Shown here: piece by piece, positions 17,112-25,224 of the stretch | How positions within the stretch are numbered: the stretch's first letter is position 1 | How the letters are laid out: each line of letters begins with the position of its first letter | Assembly: GCA_030596605.1 (NCBI GenBank) | Contig: JAUVJI010000009.1 | Coordinates: forward strand, 1 to 54,548 | Direction: 5' to 3' | Source of the DNA: Bacteroidales bacterium | GTDB taxonomy: Bacteria; Bacteroidota; Bacteroidia; Bacteroidales; JAADJA01 | Length of the DNA: 54,548 nt | Position numbers and translations under genes: made by a program | Notes under the pieces: model-generated | The model's input: the letters and a program-made list of their open reading frames with translations, nothing else | Databases searched by the model: none | What the model was told of the DNA's origin: nothing

Positions 17112-18338
17112 TTATTGAATAACTACTACCTTCTTCATCTCAACATAATCATTCCATTCAAAAAGGTAGTAATATATCCCGCTTTCCAGATTTTCTGCAT
17201 TCCAGGAAATGGTATGTTTACCTTGAGCGTATTTTTCAGAAACAAGTTGATCGATATCATTTCCGGCAGCATTAAGAATCCTGATGGAGACATCACCTGT
17301 GGTTGGTAAATCAAATTCAATGGTTGTATATTGATTAAAGGGATTGGGATAGTTATTTGAAATAGATTTTTTGTTATCACCATTAAAAATTTCATTGATG
17401 CCCAATGTGCCACCGGATTCAGTATAAAGCATCGTGCCTTCACCACCTGCTACCCATCCCTGATTATCGTTCACAAAACAAACTGATCTTAAATCATCAC
17501 CTGAATTACTATTTTGAATACTCCAGCTTGTTCCACCATCATTGCTATGCAGAATCTCACCATATTGGCCAGCAGCCCAGCCACGTGTTGAACTACTAAA
17601 GTAAACGGAAAACAATATTACATTTGTTCCAGTGGTAGTTAAATTCCAATTGCTTCCACCATTGGTGCTCCATAGTATTGTACCATTACTACCAACTGAC
17701 CATCCATATGTATCATTAATAAAATGAAGGCCTAATAAATCTTCTGAAGTGCTACTATTTTGATCATCCCAGGTTTCTCCTCCATCACCGGTGTGTAATA
17801 TTGCACCATTATTACCTGCTGCCCAACCATTTGATAGATCAGTGAAGAATATTGAATGTAATTGAGAGGAGGTACCGCCCTGGGATTCCCAACTTAATCC
17901 CCCATCTTCTGTAAAGAGAATCCCAATAGTTGGACCAGCAACCCATCCATTGTTCCAATCAATAAAACAGACTGATTCTATTGTGCCGGTCACTCCGCTG
18001 GCCTGAATATTCCACGAGTTTCCACCATCATCTGTTTGCAGAATAGTTCCTAAATCTCCCACGGCCCATCCTTTTAAAATATCAATGAAATGTACACCAA
18101 ACAGATGATCTGTTGTGCCACTATTCTGGATTGTCCAGTCAGTACCGCCATTAATGGTGTATAAAATAATTCCATTACTACCAACAGCCCAACCGGAATA
18201 TACATCGATAAAGTGAACGGAATACAAATCCTCCGTTGTACCAGTATTTTGGGCATCCCAGCCGTATTGAGCATTTGAAGTGGTAAATAAACAAAACGTA
18301 ATAAAGAAAACAAACAATGAATGAGTTAATTTTTTCAT
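17112..18338 (-). CDS. Secreted YCF48/BNR-like beta-propeller protein with T9SS sorting domain
   Basis: A 408-residue exported protein. It has a signal peptide (about residues 1-23, ending SNA before QYGWDAQ) and seven repeats of about 41 residues, each built as ...LYSVHFID...GWAVGSNGxILxTxxGGxxW. This is the YCF48/photosystem-stability-type propeller blade, and seven blades suggest a closed propeller. A C-terminal type A T9SS sorting domain follows (YPNPFNQYTTIEFDLP ... GIYYYLF ... KKVVVIQ), so the protein should cross the outer membrane by the PorSS and be attached or released. A strong Shine-Dalgarno GGAGG lies 7 bases before the start (18346-18350). The ligand is unknown. Confidence 0.88.
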   Translation of the reverse strand: MKKLTHSLFVFFITFCLFTTSNAQYGWDAQNTGTTEDLYSVHFIDVYSGWAVGSNGIILYTINGGTDWTIQNSGTTDHLFGVHFIDILKGWAVGDLGTILQTDDGGNSWNIQASGVTGTIESVCFIDWNNGWVAGPTIGILFTEDGGLSWESQGGTSSQLHSIFFTDLSNGWAAGNNGAILHTGDGGETWDDQNSSTSEDLLGLHFINDTYGWSVGSNGTILWSTNGGSNWNLTTTGTNVILFSVYFSSSTRGWAAGQYGEILHSNDGGTSWSIQNSNSGDDLRSVCFVNDNQGWVAGGEGTMLYTESGGTLGINEIFNGDNKKSISNNYPNPFNQYTTIEFDLPTTGDVSIRILNAAGNDIDQLVSEKYAQGKHTISWNAENLESGIYYYLFEWNDYVEMKKVVVIQ

Positions 18339-18612
18339 GATGATACCTCCATTTAATTTGGTTTATAAATGTTTTTTAAATTATTTAAATCTAATGTATT
18401 ATAAGCATCTTTTTCATTATAAAATGACTTCCAGTTTTATTATAGAAATAGGTTTATTGCAGTTTATTCATTTTGAACAGCATTAGAAGGAAACAAAAGA
18501 TAACCTTCACAAAAATAAGAATAATTAATTGGGGTTGATTTTATAATTCATATTTAATAACCTTTTGTATTTATCGGAATTTTTATCTCTACAGCATAAC
18601 CCATTTTGTCAG
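18339..18612 (-). promoter_or_regulatory. Conserved promoter/leader, copy 1 (duplicated at 21231-21503)
   Basis: Upstream region of the 17112-18338 gene. The proximal ~150 bases are nearly the same as those upstream of the SBBP gene. Reading on the minus strand, a TATTTTTG -7 box at 18510-18517 precedes a leader of about 165 bases and an SD GGAGG at 18346-18350. The same spacing (172 bases from box to start codon) occurs in copy 2. Confidence 0.55.
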
Positions 18613-18623
18613 GGTAAAGATTA

Positions 18624-21230
18624 TTAATTTCTCAACACTATACAGCGTTTGCTATCAATAAAATTTCCGGCTTTAATTTTATATATATAAATTCCGGGTA
18701 CAACCAATTTTCCCTGACTGTCAGTCCCATCCCAGGTAAGGGAATAATGTCCGGCTTCCTTAAATCCTTTTACTAACGATTTTACCATTTTACCCGAAAG
18801 GTCATAAATAGCTAATTCTACTAAACAGGATTCTGATAAATCGAATATGATATTAGTTTCCAAATGGAAAGGATTCGGAAAATTAGGATACAAAAAGACT
18901 GCGTTTGGTAATATTCTATCGTTGTTCTCTGTAATATCCGTTACCACAGCAGACAGATCACTATCGAAAATAGAAATGAATACATCGCCTGAGCTATTAT
19001 AGATTGTATCATAAGCCCCTGGAGTAGTTGGAAATTTATAGGACCAGGTATGTCCGTTGATCAAGATATTATTGCCATGCAAAACTACATGTACAGCATA
19101 ATCATCACTTGGCCCTCCTAAAAATGTAGATGCAATAAGATGTCCCAGATCTTTATCAAACTTTGAAACAATAACATCTTGATCACCATTAAAACTGATG
19201 TCATAGGCTTGAGGGGTAACCGGAAAATTGTCAGAGCAAGTTCCGCTGGCTATGTAAACATTTTCTTCCTCATCAATGGTAATGCCCGTTTCGCCCCAGA
19301 AGGCTTCATAATCGTATCCTCCAAGATAGGTAGATACATCTAATTTAGTAAGCGCTTTATTAAATTTTGAAATAAATATATCTGAAGACCCATTAAAAGA
19401 CTCATCATAAGCACCCGGGGTAACCGGAAAATCTGCTGATCGTGTTTTTCCTGCAACATAAATATCACCGTATTTATCAATAACAAGGTCATTGATGTCG
19501 TCATTATGACTTCCTCCAATGTATGTTGATGCTGTGAGTGAAGTAAGGTTATTATTGAATATGGAGACAAAGGCATCTCCATACCAGACAAAATCTTCCT
19601 GGAACGCTCCTGGAGTTGTCGGAAAGTCATTCCCTCCTGCACCACCGCAAATATAAATATTGCCTAATGAATCGAGTTCAATTGCCCTGCATACATCCCA
19701 TCCGCCACTGCCAATAAGTGTGGACGCTAAAATGTTGTTAAGCAGATTGTCAAATATTGTCACGAAAACATCGTTCGAAAAATCATTTATAGTATTGCAG
19801 AAAGCGCCCGGAGTTGTAGGGAAGTCTGAAGAATAAGTACTCCCACCTACATAAATATTTCCTGAAGTATCAGTATTTAACATTGTATGCCATCCTCCAT
19901 CCTGGTCGTAACCCCCAAGGTAAGTTGATGAAAGAAGGTTTTCTAAATCACTGTCAAATTTTGCAATAAATACATCTCTGTTATAACCAAGACCATTCGG
20001 ATTATCGCTAAACGTTGTGTCGTAAGCTTGTCCCGTGACCGGCAAATCTTTTGATCCTGTAGAACCGGCAATAAAGATATTCCCGTTTTTATCAAAAATT
20101 AAAGAGTTCGCATATTCCTCTAAAATCCCTCCAAAATAAGTAGAGGCCAGAAGCGTAGTCATATCACTACTGAACTTTGATATAAAAACATCATCTACTC
20201 CATTGAAATCCTCATCATAAACGCCGGATGTAACCGGGAAATTCGGAGAGCCTGTTACGCCGGTTGCATATACAAAACCGTTATCATCAACATTTACATA
20301 TGAATAATAAAGACCATCCATATTAAATCCTCCAAGGAAAGTCGATGCAATAAGCGGGTCTATAATAAGTTCTTTGGATTTGTCGTAATTACTTATTGTA
20401 AACCCGTAAGTATTGTTTTTTATCCAATAAGCAGCATCAGCAAAATATTTTTCACCGTCTGCTTCCTGGTATGCAAGCGGTTTAGTGAATTTAAGTGTTC
20501 CAAGTTCTGTTTTGACCTCCAGTTCACCTTTGTCGGTTAACCCTAATGCATTTATACCGGAAAGATTTACTTGTATTAAATCCGGATCAGCGCCTGCCTC
20601 AACTATGAAAAGTTTTTCAACATTATTACTATAAGCTTTAATCTTCAAATTAATTCCATCATATATTTCACCAAAATCAATACGTTCATAGGTTGGAATT
20701 TTCCCTTTCCATTTTGATTGATCAGATCCCTTATAATAGTTTACCTTTGTTTGTGTTTGCATTTCGCCCGATATTGTGTTTAACCTGGCACCTATCATTT
20801 CTTCTTTAAGCGCAATCCCTCCGGGTTTTATTGTATTGGAAGAGTGAGGATTTATGAAGTATTCTTCCTTTTCGATATTCCTAAAGGAATAAACAATCTC
20901 ACCATTTTTAGTAATGAATACAGTACCACCAAAGATGTCGGCATAAAATTTTACGTTATTATCGATCTGTCCCTGGTTTGCAATAAAAGGTAAAGGCAGG
21001 CATTCTGAAGTACTGTTTTTGATAACCCTATTGCTTTCGCCATCTATTGTTTGCAAAATGGTTCCTTTACTGCCAACAGCCCAGTCGGAAAAGACATCGG
21101 TGAAATAATCGGAATAAAAATTCTCCGTAGTTCCAGGAAATTGAGCATCCCAGCCGTATTGTGCATACGATGTGCAGAAAAAACCGGATGCTAAAAAGAA
21201 TAATAACAATGAGTAAATGATTTTTTTCAT
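18624..21230 (-). CDS. Secreted SBBP seven-bladed beta-propeller protein with T9SS sorting domain
   Basis: An 868-residue exported protein. It opens with a signal peptide and a single degenerate YCF48-type blade (QYGWDAQFPGTTENFYSDYF ... WAVGSKGTILQTIDG) that copies the start of the neighbouring 17112-18338 protein. Next comes a ~200-residue domain (PFIANQGQIDNNVKFYA ... GKIPTYERIDFGEIYDGI) typical of proteins preceding SBBP repeats. Seven SBBP blades of ~60 residues follow, each with STYLGG ... GNIYVAGxTxSxDFPxTPGAYD ... DxFISKF. The C-terminus is a T9SS type A sorting domain (YPNFPNPFHLETNIIF ... GIYIYKIKAG). It probably acts at the cell surface; the ligand is unknown. SD GGAGG is at 21238-21242. 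Confidence 0.9.
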   Translation of the reverse strand: MKKIIYSLLLFFLASGFFCTSYAQYGWDAQFPGTTENFYSDYFTDVFSDWAVGSKGTILQTIDGESNRVIKNSTSECLPLPFIANQGQIDNNVKFYADIFGGTVFITKNGEIVYSFRNIEKEEYFINPHSSNTIKPGGIALKEEMIGARLNTISGEMQTQTKVNYYKGSDQSKWKGKIPTYERIDFGEIYDGINLKIKAYSNNVEKLFIVEAGADPDLIQVNLSGINALGLTDKGELEVKTELGTLKFTKPLAYQEADGEKYFADAAYWIKNNTYGFTISNYDKSKELIIDPLIASTFLGGFNMDGLYYSYVNVDDNGFVYATGVTGSPNFPVTSGVYDEDFNGVDDVFISKFSSDMTTLLASTYFGGILEEYANSLIFDKNGNIFIAGSTGSKDLPVTGQAYDTTFSDNPNGLGYNRDVFIAKFDSDLENLLSSTYLGGYDQDGGWHTMLNTDTSGNIYVGGSTYSSDFPTTPGAFCNTINDFSNDVFVTIFDNLLNNILASTLIGSGGWDVCRAIELDSLGNIYICGGAGGNDFPTTPGAFQEDFVWYGDAFVSIFNNNLTSLTASTYIGGSHNDDINDLVIDKYGDIYVAGKTRSADFPVTPGAYDESFNGSSDIFISKFNKALTKLDVSTYLGGYDYEAFWGETGITIDEEENVYIASGTCSDNFPVTPQAYDISFNGDQDVIVSKFDKDLGHLIASTFLGGPSDDYAVHVVLHGNNILINGHTWSYKFPTTPGAYDTIYNSSGDVFISIFDSDLSAVVTDITENNDRILPNAVFLYPNFPNPFHLETNIIFDLSESCLVELAIYDLSGKMVKSLVKGFKEAGHYSLTWDGTDSQGKLVVPGIYIYKIKAGNFIDSKRCIVLRN

Positions 21231-21503
21231 GATGACACCTCCATTTAATTTGGTTTATAAATGTTTTTTAAATTATTTAAATCTAATGAATTATTACCAT
21301 CTTCTTCATTATAAAATGATTTTCAGTTTTATTATGGAAATAGGTTTATTGTAATTAATTCATTTTGAATATCATTAAATAGTAATAGAAAATGACTTTC
21401 ACAAATATAAGCAATTTAATTTTGGCTTAAATAAAATCACATTTAGTGATCTATTATGTTTAAATGAATAATTATCTTTACAGCAATAACCACAACATCT
21501 TAC
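21231..21503 (-). promoter_or_regulatory. Conserved promoter/leader, copy 2 (duplicated from or to 18339-18612)
   Basis: Upstream region of the SBBP gene. The first ~150 bases are nearly identical to copy 1; similarity then weakens but reappears in TTATCTxTACAGCA at the far end. The -7 box TATATTTG on the minus strand is at 21402-21409. The far end also carries TATCTTTA at 21473-21480 on the plus strand, a near-match -7 box for the divergent DUF418 gene. Confidence 0.55.
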
Positions 21504-21507
21504 TGTT

Positions 21508-22737
21508 ATGAATACAACCAAAACATTAATTACACCAACATCTTTTCCAGAACGTATTGTTTCGCTCGATGTCCTTAGGGGAGTTGCAGTATTGGGAATA
21601 TTGATTATGAATATCCAGAGTTTTTCAATGATAGGTGCGGCCTATATAAATCCAACGGCTTACGTTGACCTTTCTGGAATCAATAAATGGGTATGGATAT
21701 TAAGTCATTTGCTGGCGAATGAAAAATTCATGAGCATCTTTTCAATATTATTTGGAGCAGGAGTTATTCTTTTTTCAGAAAGGGCCATTGAGAAGGGGAG
21801 AAGGGCTTCAGCATTTCATTACAGGAGGATGTTGTGGCTGCTTATATTTGGGATGATCCATGCTTATTTAATTTGGTATGGAGATATTTTGGTAGCTTAC
21901 AGCCTTTGTGGGATGCTGGTTTTTCTTTTCAGGAAAATGAAGCCGAAAAAGCTTGTTGTTTTCAGTTTTTTGTTTTTTGTTATTCCGATTATATTTTATG
22001 TTGGTTCGGGATTGAGTATTGATTACTGGCCACAGGAATCCTACGATCAGAATATGCAAAGCTGGATGCCGGATGCTGACAAAATTGAATACGATAAGAA
22101 AACCATGCAGGGAAGCTGGCTTGAACAGATGGATGTAAGGGTATCCAGCGCTGTATTTATGCAAACATTTTTATTTTTCTTCGCTTCGTTCTGGAGGGTG
22201 ATGTCTATGATGCTGCTTGGAATGGCACTTTTTAAATGGGGAATTTTATCTGCGAAACGTTCCAATAAATTTTACTTGAGAATGATCCTCTTTGGTTTAA
22301 TTCCAGGTTATTTAATTACAGTATTCGGCGTTTGGAGAAACTTTCAGGCAGGCTGGGTTATGGAATATTCAATGTTTATTGGTAACCAGTTTAACTACAT
22401 CGGAAGTGTTGGAGTGGCCTTGGGTTATACTGCCATCATAATGTTGATCTGTAAAGCTGCTAAATATGAAGGATTCAAAAACCTCTTTGGTGCAGTTGGG
22501 AAAATGGCATTCACCAATTACATTCTGATGTCGCTCATTGCCATGTTCATTTTTTATGGTAATGGTTTAGGATTGTATGGCCTGGTTGAACGGAAATTTC
22601 AAATTTTGATCGTTTTCGCCATTTGGATATTGTTAGTGATACTCTCCCCATTATGGTTAAAGAAGTTTCGTTTTGGTCCTATAGAATGGTTGTGGCGCAT
22701 ATTGACCTATTGGAAAATACAACCGATCAGAAGATAG
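21508..22737 (+). CDS. DUF418 family multi-spanning membrane protein
   Basis: A 409-residue inner-membrane protein of the DUF418/YeiB family. The N-terminal signature RIVSLDVLRGVAVLGILIMNI is diagnostic, and eight or more hydrophobic helices follow, with the family's FSILFGAG motif and a DUF418 C-terminal domain from about residue 230 (KMAFTNYILMS, FGPIEWLWRILTYWK). Family members are uncharacterised and are sometimes linked to acyl transfer because of distant similarity to acyltransferase_3 proteins. The gene is divergent from the SBBP gene and shares its duplicated promoter region. There is no obvious functional link to the metabolic genes that follow. Confidence 0.85.
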   Translation: MNTTKTLITPTSFPERIVSLDVLRGVAVLGILIMNIQSFSMIGAAYINPTAYVDLSGINKWVWILSHLLANEKFMSIFSILFGAGVILFSERAIEKGRRASAFHYRRMLWLLIFGMIHAYLIWYGDILVAYSLCGMLVFLFRKMKPKKLVVFSFLFFVIPIIFYVGSGLSIDYWPQESYDQNMQSWMPDADKIEYDKKTMQGSWLEQMDVRVSSAVFMQTFLFFFASFWRVMSMMLLGMALFKWGILSAKRSNKFYLRMILFGLIPGYLITVFGVWRNFQAGWVMEYSMFIGNQFNYIGSVGVALGYTAIIMLICKAAKYEGFKNLFGAVGKMAFTNYILMSLIAMFIFYGNGLGLYGLVERKFQILIVFAIWILLVILSPLWLKKFRFGPIEWLWRILTYWKIQPIRR

Positions 22738-22775
22738 TAAAAATTACCTTCTAAAACTATAACAGGAAGCAATTC

Positions 22776-22987
22776 GGGTGTACGACAAATTTCCTCTATG
22801 TGAATAACAAATTACAATTCTTAACAAAATAATAACTTTTAATAATTATGTTGATTTTATCTACGAATCCTTTGTGTGAACTTGGTGTCTTGGTGCTTTC
22901 GTGGCTAACATTTTTTCCTGCCACTAAGACACAAAAACACAAAGGATCACTAAATATAGCAATATAATGGAAATTTGTCGTGCACCC
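22776..22987. repeat. MITE-like element with 19-bp terminal inverted repeats
   Basis: GGGTGTACGACAAATTTCC at 22776-22794 is the inverse of GGAAATTTGTCGTGCACCC at 22969-22987 (one mismatch in 19). They bound a 212-base segment without an ORF. A second palindrome (22867-22947) is nested inside. It fills most of the 370-base gap between the DUF418 and DapA-like genes. Confidence 0.6.
22867..22947. repeat. Palindromic ACACAAAG-type repeat nested in the MITE-like element, copy B
   Basis: ATCCTTTGTGT (22867-22877) and ACACAAAGGAT (22937-22947) are perfect inverted repeats. Between them GGTGTCTTGGTGCTTTCGTGGC is partly mirrored by GCCACTAAGACACAAAA in the right arm. It is related to copies A and C and to the interior of the 32731-32918 element. 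Confidence 0.6.
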
Positions 22988-23019
22988 AGCAATTCCCTGC
23001 CCAAATGGTCAGGTGGGCA

Positions 23020-23053
23020 ACATTCCAATTTTCCAACACTCCAACATTCCAAT
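23020..23053. repeat. TTCCAACA-type microrepeat
   Basis: Successive words CAACATTCCAATT, TTCCAACACTCCAACATTCC and AATAATTTG form a 7-8 base periodic run just upstream of the DapA-like gene. Confidence 0.5.
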
Positions 23054-23108
23054 AATTTGTTGTTACTAACCCAGAAAATATTGAACTTTGCAAAAAATAA
23101 ATATTGAT

Positions 23109-23987
23109 ATGAAAAAAGGTGCATACACATTACTAATTACACCATTCAAAGAAGATTATTCTTTGGATGAAGAAGCCCTGAGAAATCTTGTAAATAGGCA
23201 GGTTGAAGCAGGTATTCATGGAATAGCCCCACTTGGAGTAACAGGTGAAAATACCTTATTGGATGAAGATGAAGTGATGCGGGTTGTACAAATTATTGTT
23301 GAGGAGGCAAATGGAAAAATTCCAGTTATGCCGGATATCGTTGGTATGCGATTGGACAAGTCGCTTGACAGGGTAAAAATGTATGCTGATTTGGGAGTGG
23401 ATTATATTGTTTCCTACACACCATATCTCATTCTTCCAAAACCTGAAGGATTAATCGATTACTACGAAAAACTGGCTGATGCTTCACCGGTACCAATTAT
23501 TTTACATAGCGCCAAAAGTCGTACGGGTGTTGAACTTACTCCTGAAATGACTGCAACACTTGCTAAACACCCAAACATAGTTGCCACTAAGGATGGTAAT
23601 AAACAACTTGACCATTTGGCAAAAGTCGTTTACCTGACACGCAATGAAGATTTTGATGTGTTTACCGGAAAAGATACAACGGCTTATCCCACCGTTGCAT
23701 TTGGCGGAAGCGGTTCTTTTACCGTTGCCGGAAATGCAATACCCGGGGTAATGAAAAATATGATTGATCTGGCTGTTGCCGGAGAAAATGAAAAAGCAAG
23801 GCAAATACATTTAGATTATTATCCTCTTTTTGAAGCATTCCGTTTTGAAACCAACCCCATGGCTGCAAAGAAAGCTTTGGAATTAATGGGGTTGATCAAT
23901 GGTTCATTGCGCCTTCCGCTTACTCCTTTGGGTGAAGGGAAAACTGAAATATTGAAGATGCTGCTTGAAGAAAGAGGATTGCTATAA
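23109..23987 (+). CDS. DapA-superfamily lyase/aldolase with altered active site
   Basis: TIM-barrel of the dihydrodipicolinate synthase/N-acetylneuraminate lyase superfamily, 292 residues. The Schiff-base Lys161 is in VATKDGN and the GxTGE-type loop is GVTGEN. Two departures from true DapA are visible: Thr44 is Val44, and the relay Tyr133 (YNVPGRTG in DapA) is His133 in ILHSAKSRTG, while Arg138 is kept. It is therefore probably not 4-hydroxy-tetrahydrodipicolinate synthase but a lyase or hydratase acting on a 2-oxo acid. The frame opens at a TTG at 23088, but ATG 23109 (MKKGAYTLL) matches the family start. It heads the second metabolic run. Confidence 0.88.
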   Translation: MKKGAYTLLITPFKEDYSLDEEALRNLVNRQVEAGIHGIAPLGVTGENTLLDEDEVMRVVQIIVEEANGKIPVMPDIVGMRLDKSLDRVKMYADLGVDYIVSYTPYLILPKPEGLIDYYEKLADASPVPIILHSAKSRTGVELTPEMTATLAKHPNIVATKDGNKQLDHLAKVVYLTRNEDFDVFTGKDTTAYPTVAFGGSGSFTVAGNAIPGVMKNMIDLAVAGENEKARQIHLDYYPLFEAFRFETNPMAAKKALELMGLINGSLRLPLTPLGEGKTEILKMLLEERGLL

Positions 23988-24041
23988 AATGATTTGATTT
24001 CCAAAATATTCCGTAACTCTGTCATTAACAATTATGAAGAA

Positions 24042-24272
24042 ATGGAAAGAATAATTAATATTCATATCGGAAAATTACCTGAAGGTGTTTATCTGGCAAC
24101 TTCTGAAAATATTCAGGGATTAGTTGCACAAGGACTTACAATAACTGAGACTTTGGATACTGCCAGAGATGTTGTGGAAAAACTTATTGAAGCACAGCAG
24201 GGTGAAAAAGAAAAATTTGTTTTAATCCCAACTGAAAATCAATTTGACTATCCGTTAATTGTAGGAATTTAA
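24042..24272 (+). CDS. HicB-like / DUF1902-type small protein
   Basis: A 76-residue protein with the HicB antitoxin-like partial RNase H fold pattern: INIHIGKLPEGVYLATS, ENIQGLVAQGLTITE and TARDVVEKLI. HicB proteins normally sit next to a HicA toxin, but only 11 bases separate this gene from the kinase gene and 54 from the DapA-like gene, so no HicA is present and it is an orphan. An upstream TTG at 23994 is in frame, but ATG 24042 fits the family start. It may regulate its neighbours or be a leftover; this is inference. Confidence 0.75.
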   Translation: MERIINIHIGKLPEGVYLATSENIQGLVAQGLTITETLDTARDVVEKLIEAQQGEKEKFVLIPTENQFDYPLIVGI

Positions 24273-24283
24273 TATATAAATCC

Positions 24284-25198
24284 ATGTTATCACTTAAAAT
24301 CCTTGCCCCCGCCACCAGCGCCAATGTAGGACCCGGATATGATATTTTCGCTTTGGCTTTGAATGAGCCTTTCGATGAGTTTGAAATTTCACTTAATGAT
24401 AGTGGCAGGATTACTATTGACATTGAAAATAATACCCAGAAAATACCAACAGAAGTCAAAGATAACTCAGCCGGGTTTGCTGCACTTGGATTGTTAGAAA
24501 AGAAAAATGTTGGAAAAGGTGTTAATATTAAGATTATTAAGAGAATGACTTCCGGTGGCGGGTTGGGAACGACCGGCGCTTCGGCTGCCGCAACAATTTT
24601 TGGGCTTAACAAGTTGCTAAACCTCAATTTGTCAGCAAATGAAATGATTGATTTTGCTCGAAAAGGGGAGGTGGCGTCAGGTGGCTCACCCCATGCCGAT
24701 AATGTAGCTGCTGCTTTGTTGGGTGGTTTTATTCTTGTAAAAAGCTATAATCCGATTGATGTCCTGAATCTTGAATTGCCGGATATACCTGTAGTTTTAG
24801 CTGCAATAAGAAAAAGTCAACGCACAACAAGAGGTTTCATTACTTATGAAATTGGACAGGAGAAATTAAAGGAACAGATGGCTCGTTGTTCAAGGGTTAT
24901 TCATGCCATTCATACAAAAGATATGGAAGAATTTGGAAAAGCTATCAGCCTGGATTTTATTCATGAACCGGTGAGGGGAGCCGCCATTCCCGGTTATTGG
25001 GATATAAAGCAAAAGGTACTTAATATGGGAGCTTATGGCTGCACGATCAGTGGGGGAGGATCATCGGTGATTGCATTTACACCTACTGGTAAACAAGATG
25101 ATATAGCTGATTTAATGGAGAAAGGATTTTCTTCAAATCCAAATTTTATTAGAGTTTATAAAACATTTACATCTAATAAGGGTGTTCAAATAGTTTGA
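24284..25198 (+). CDS. Homoserine kinase-like GHMP kinase
   Basis: GHMP-superfamily small-molecule kinase, 304 residues, closest in pattern to homoserine kinase (ThrB). The start KILAPATSANVGPGYDIF is the ThrB N-terminal motif. The ATP loop is MTSGGGLGTTGASAAATI (about 88-105) where ThrB has P..GLGSSAAS, so the leading Pro and one Ser are changed. The ThrB motif SPHADNVAAALLGG and the C-terminal GCTISGGGSSVIAF are present. The chemistry would be O-phosphorylation of homoserine or a related hydroxy amino acid. No threonine synthase follows, so a standard threonine pathway is not evident here. It is 11 bases from the HicB-like gene and 26 bases before the SDR start. Confidence 0.86.
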   Translation: MLSLKILAPATSANVGPGYDIFALALNEPFDEFEISLNDSGRITIDIENNTQKIPTEVKDNSAGFAALGLLEKKNVGKGVNIKIIKRMTSGGGLGTTGASAAATIFGLNKLLNLNLSANEMIDFARKGEVASGGSPHADNVAAALLGGFILVKSYNPIDVLNLELPDIPVVLAAIRKSQRTTRGFITYEIGQEKLKEQMARCSRVIHAIHTKDMEEFGKAISLDFIHEPVRGAAIPGYWDIKQKVLNMGAYGCTISGGGSSVIAFTPTGKQDDIADLMEKGFSSNPNFIRVYKTFTSNKGVQIV

Positions 25199-25224
25199 TA
25201 ATCAGCATCAAAACAATCACAATA

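Noticed and set aside
24273..24283. A HicA toxin partner for the HicB-like gene
   Set aside because: There are only 11 bases before the kinase gene and no HicA-like ORF on either strand nearby.
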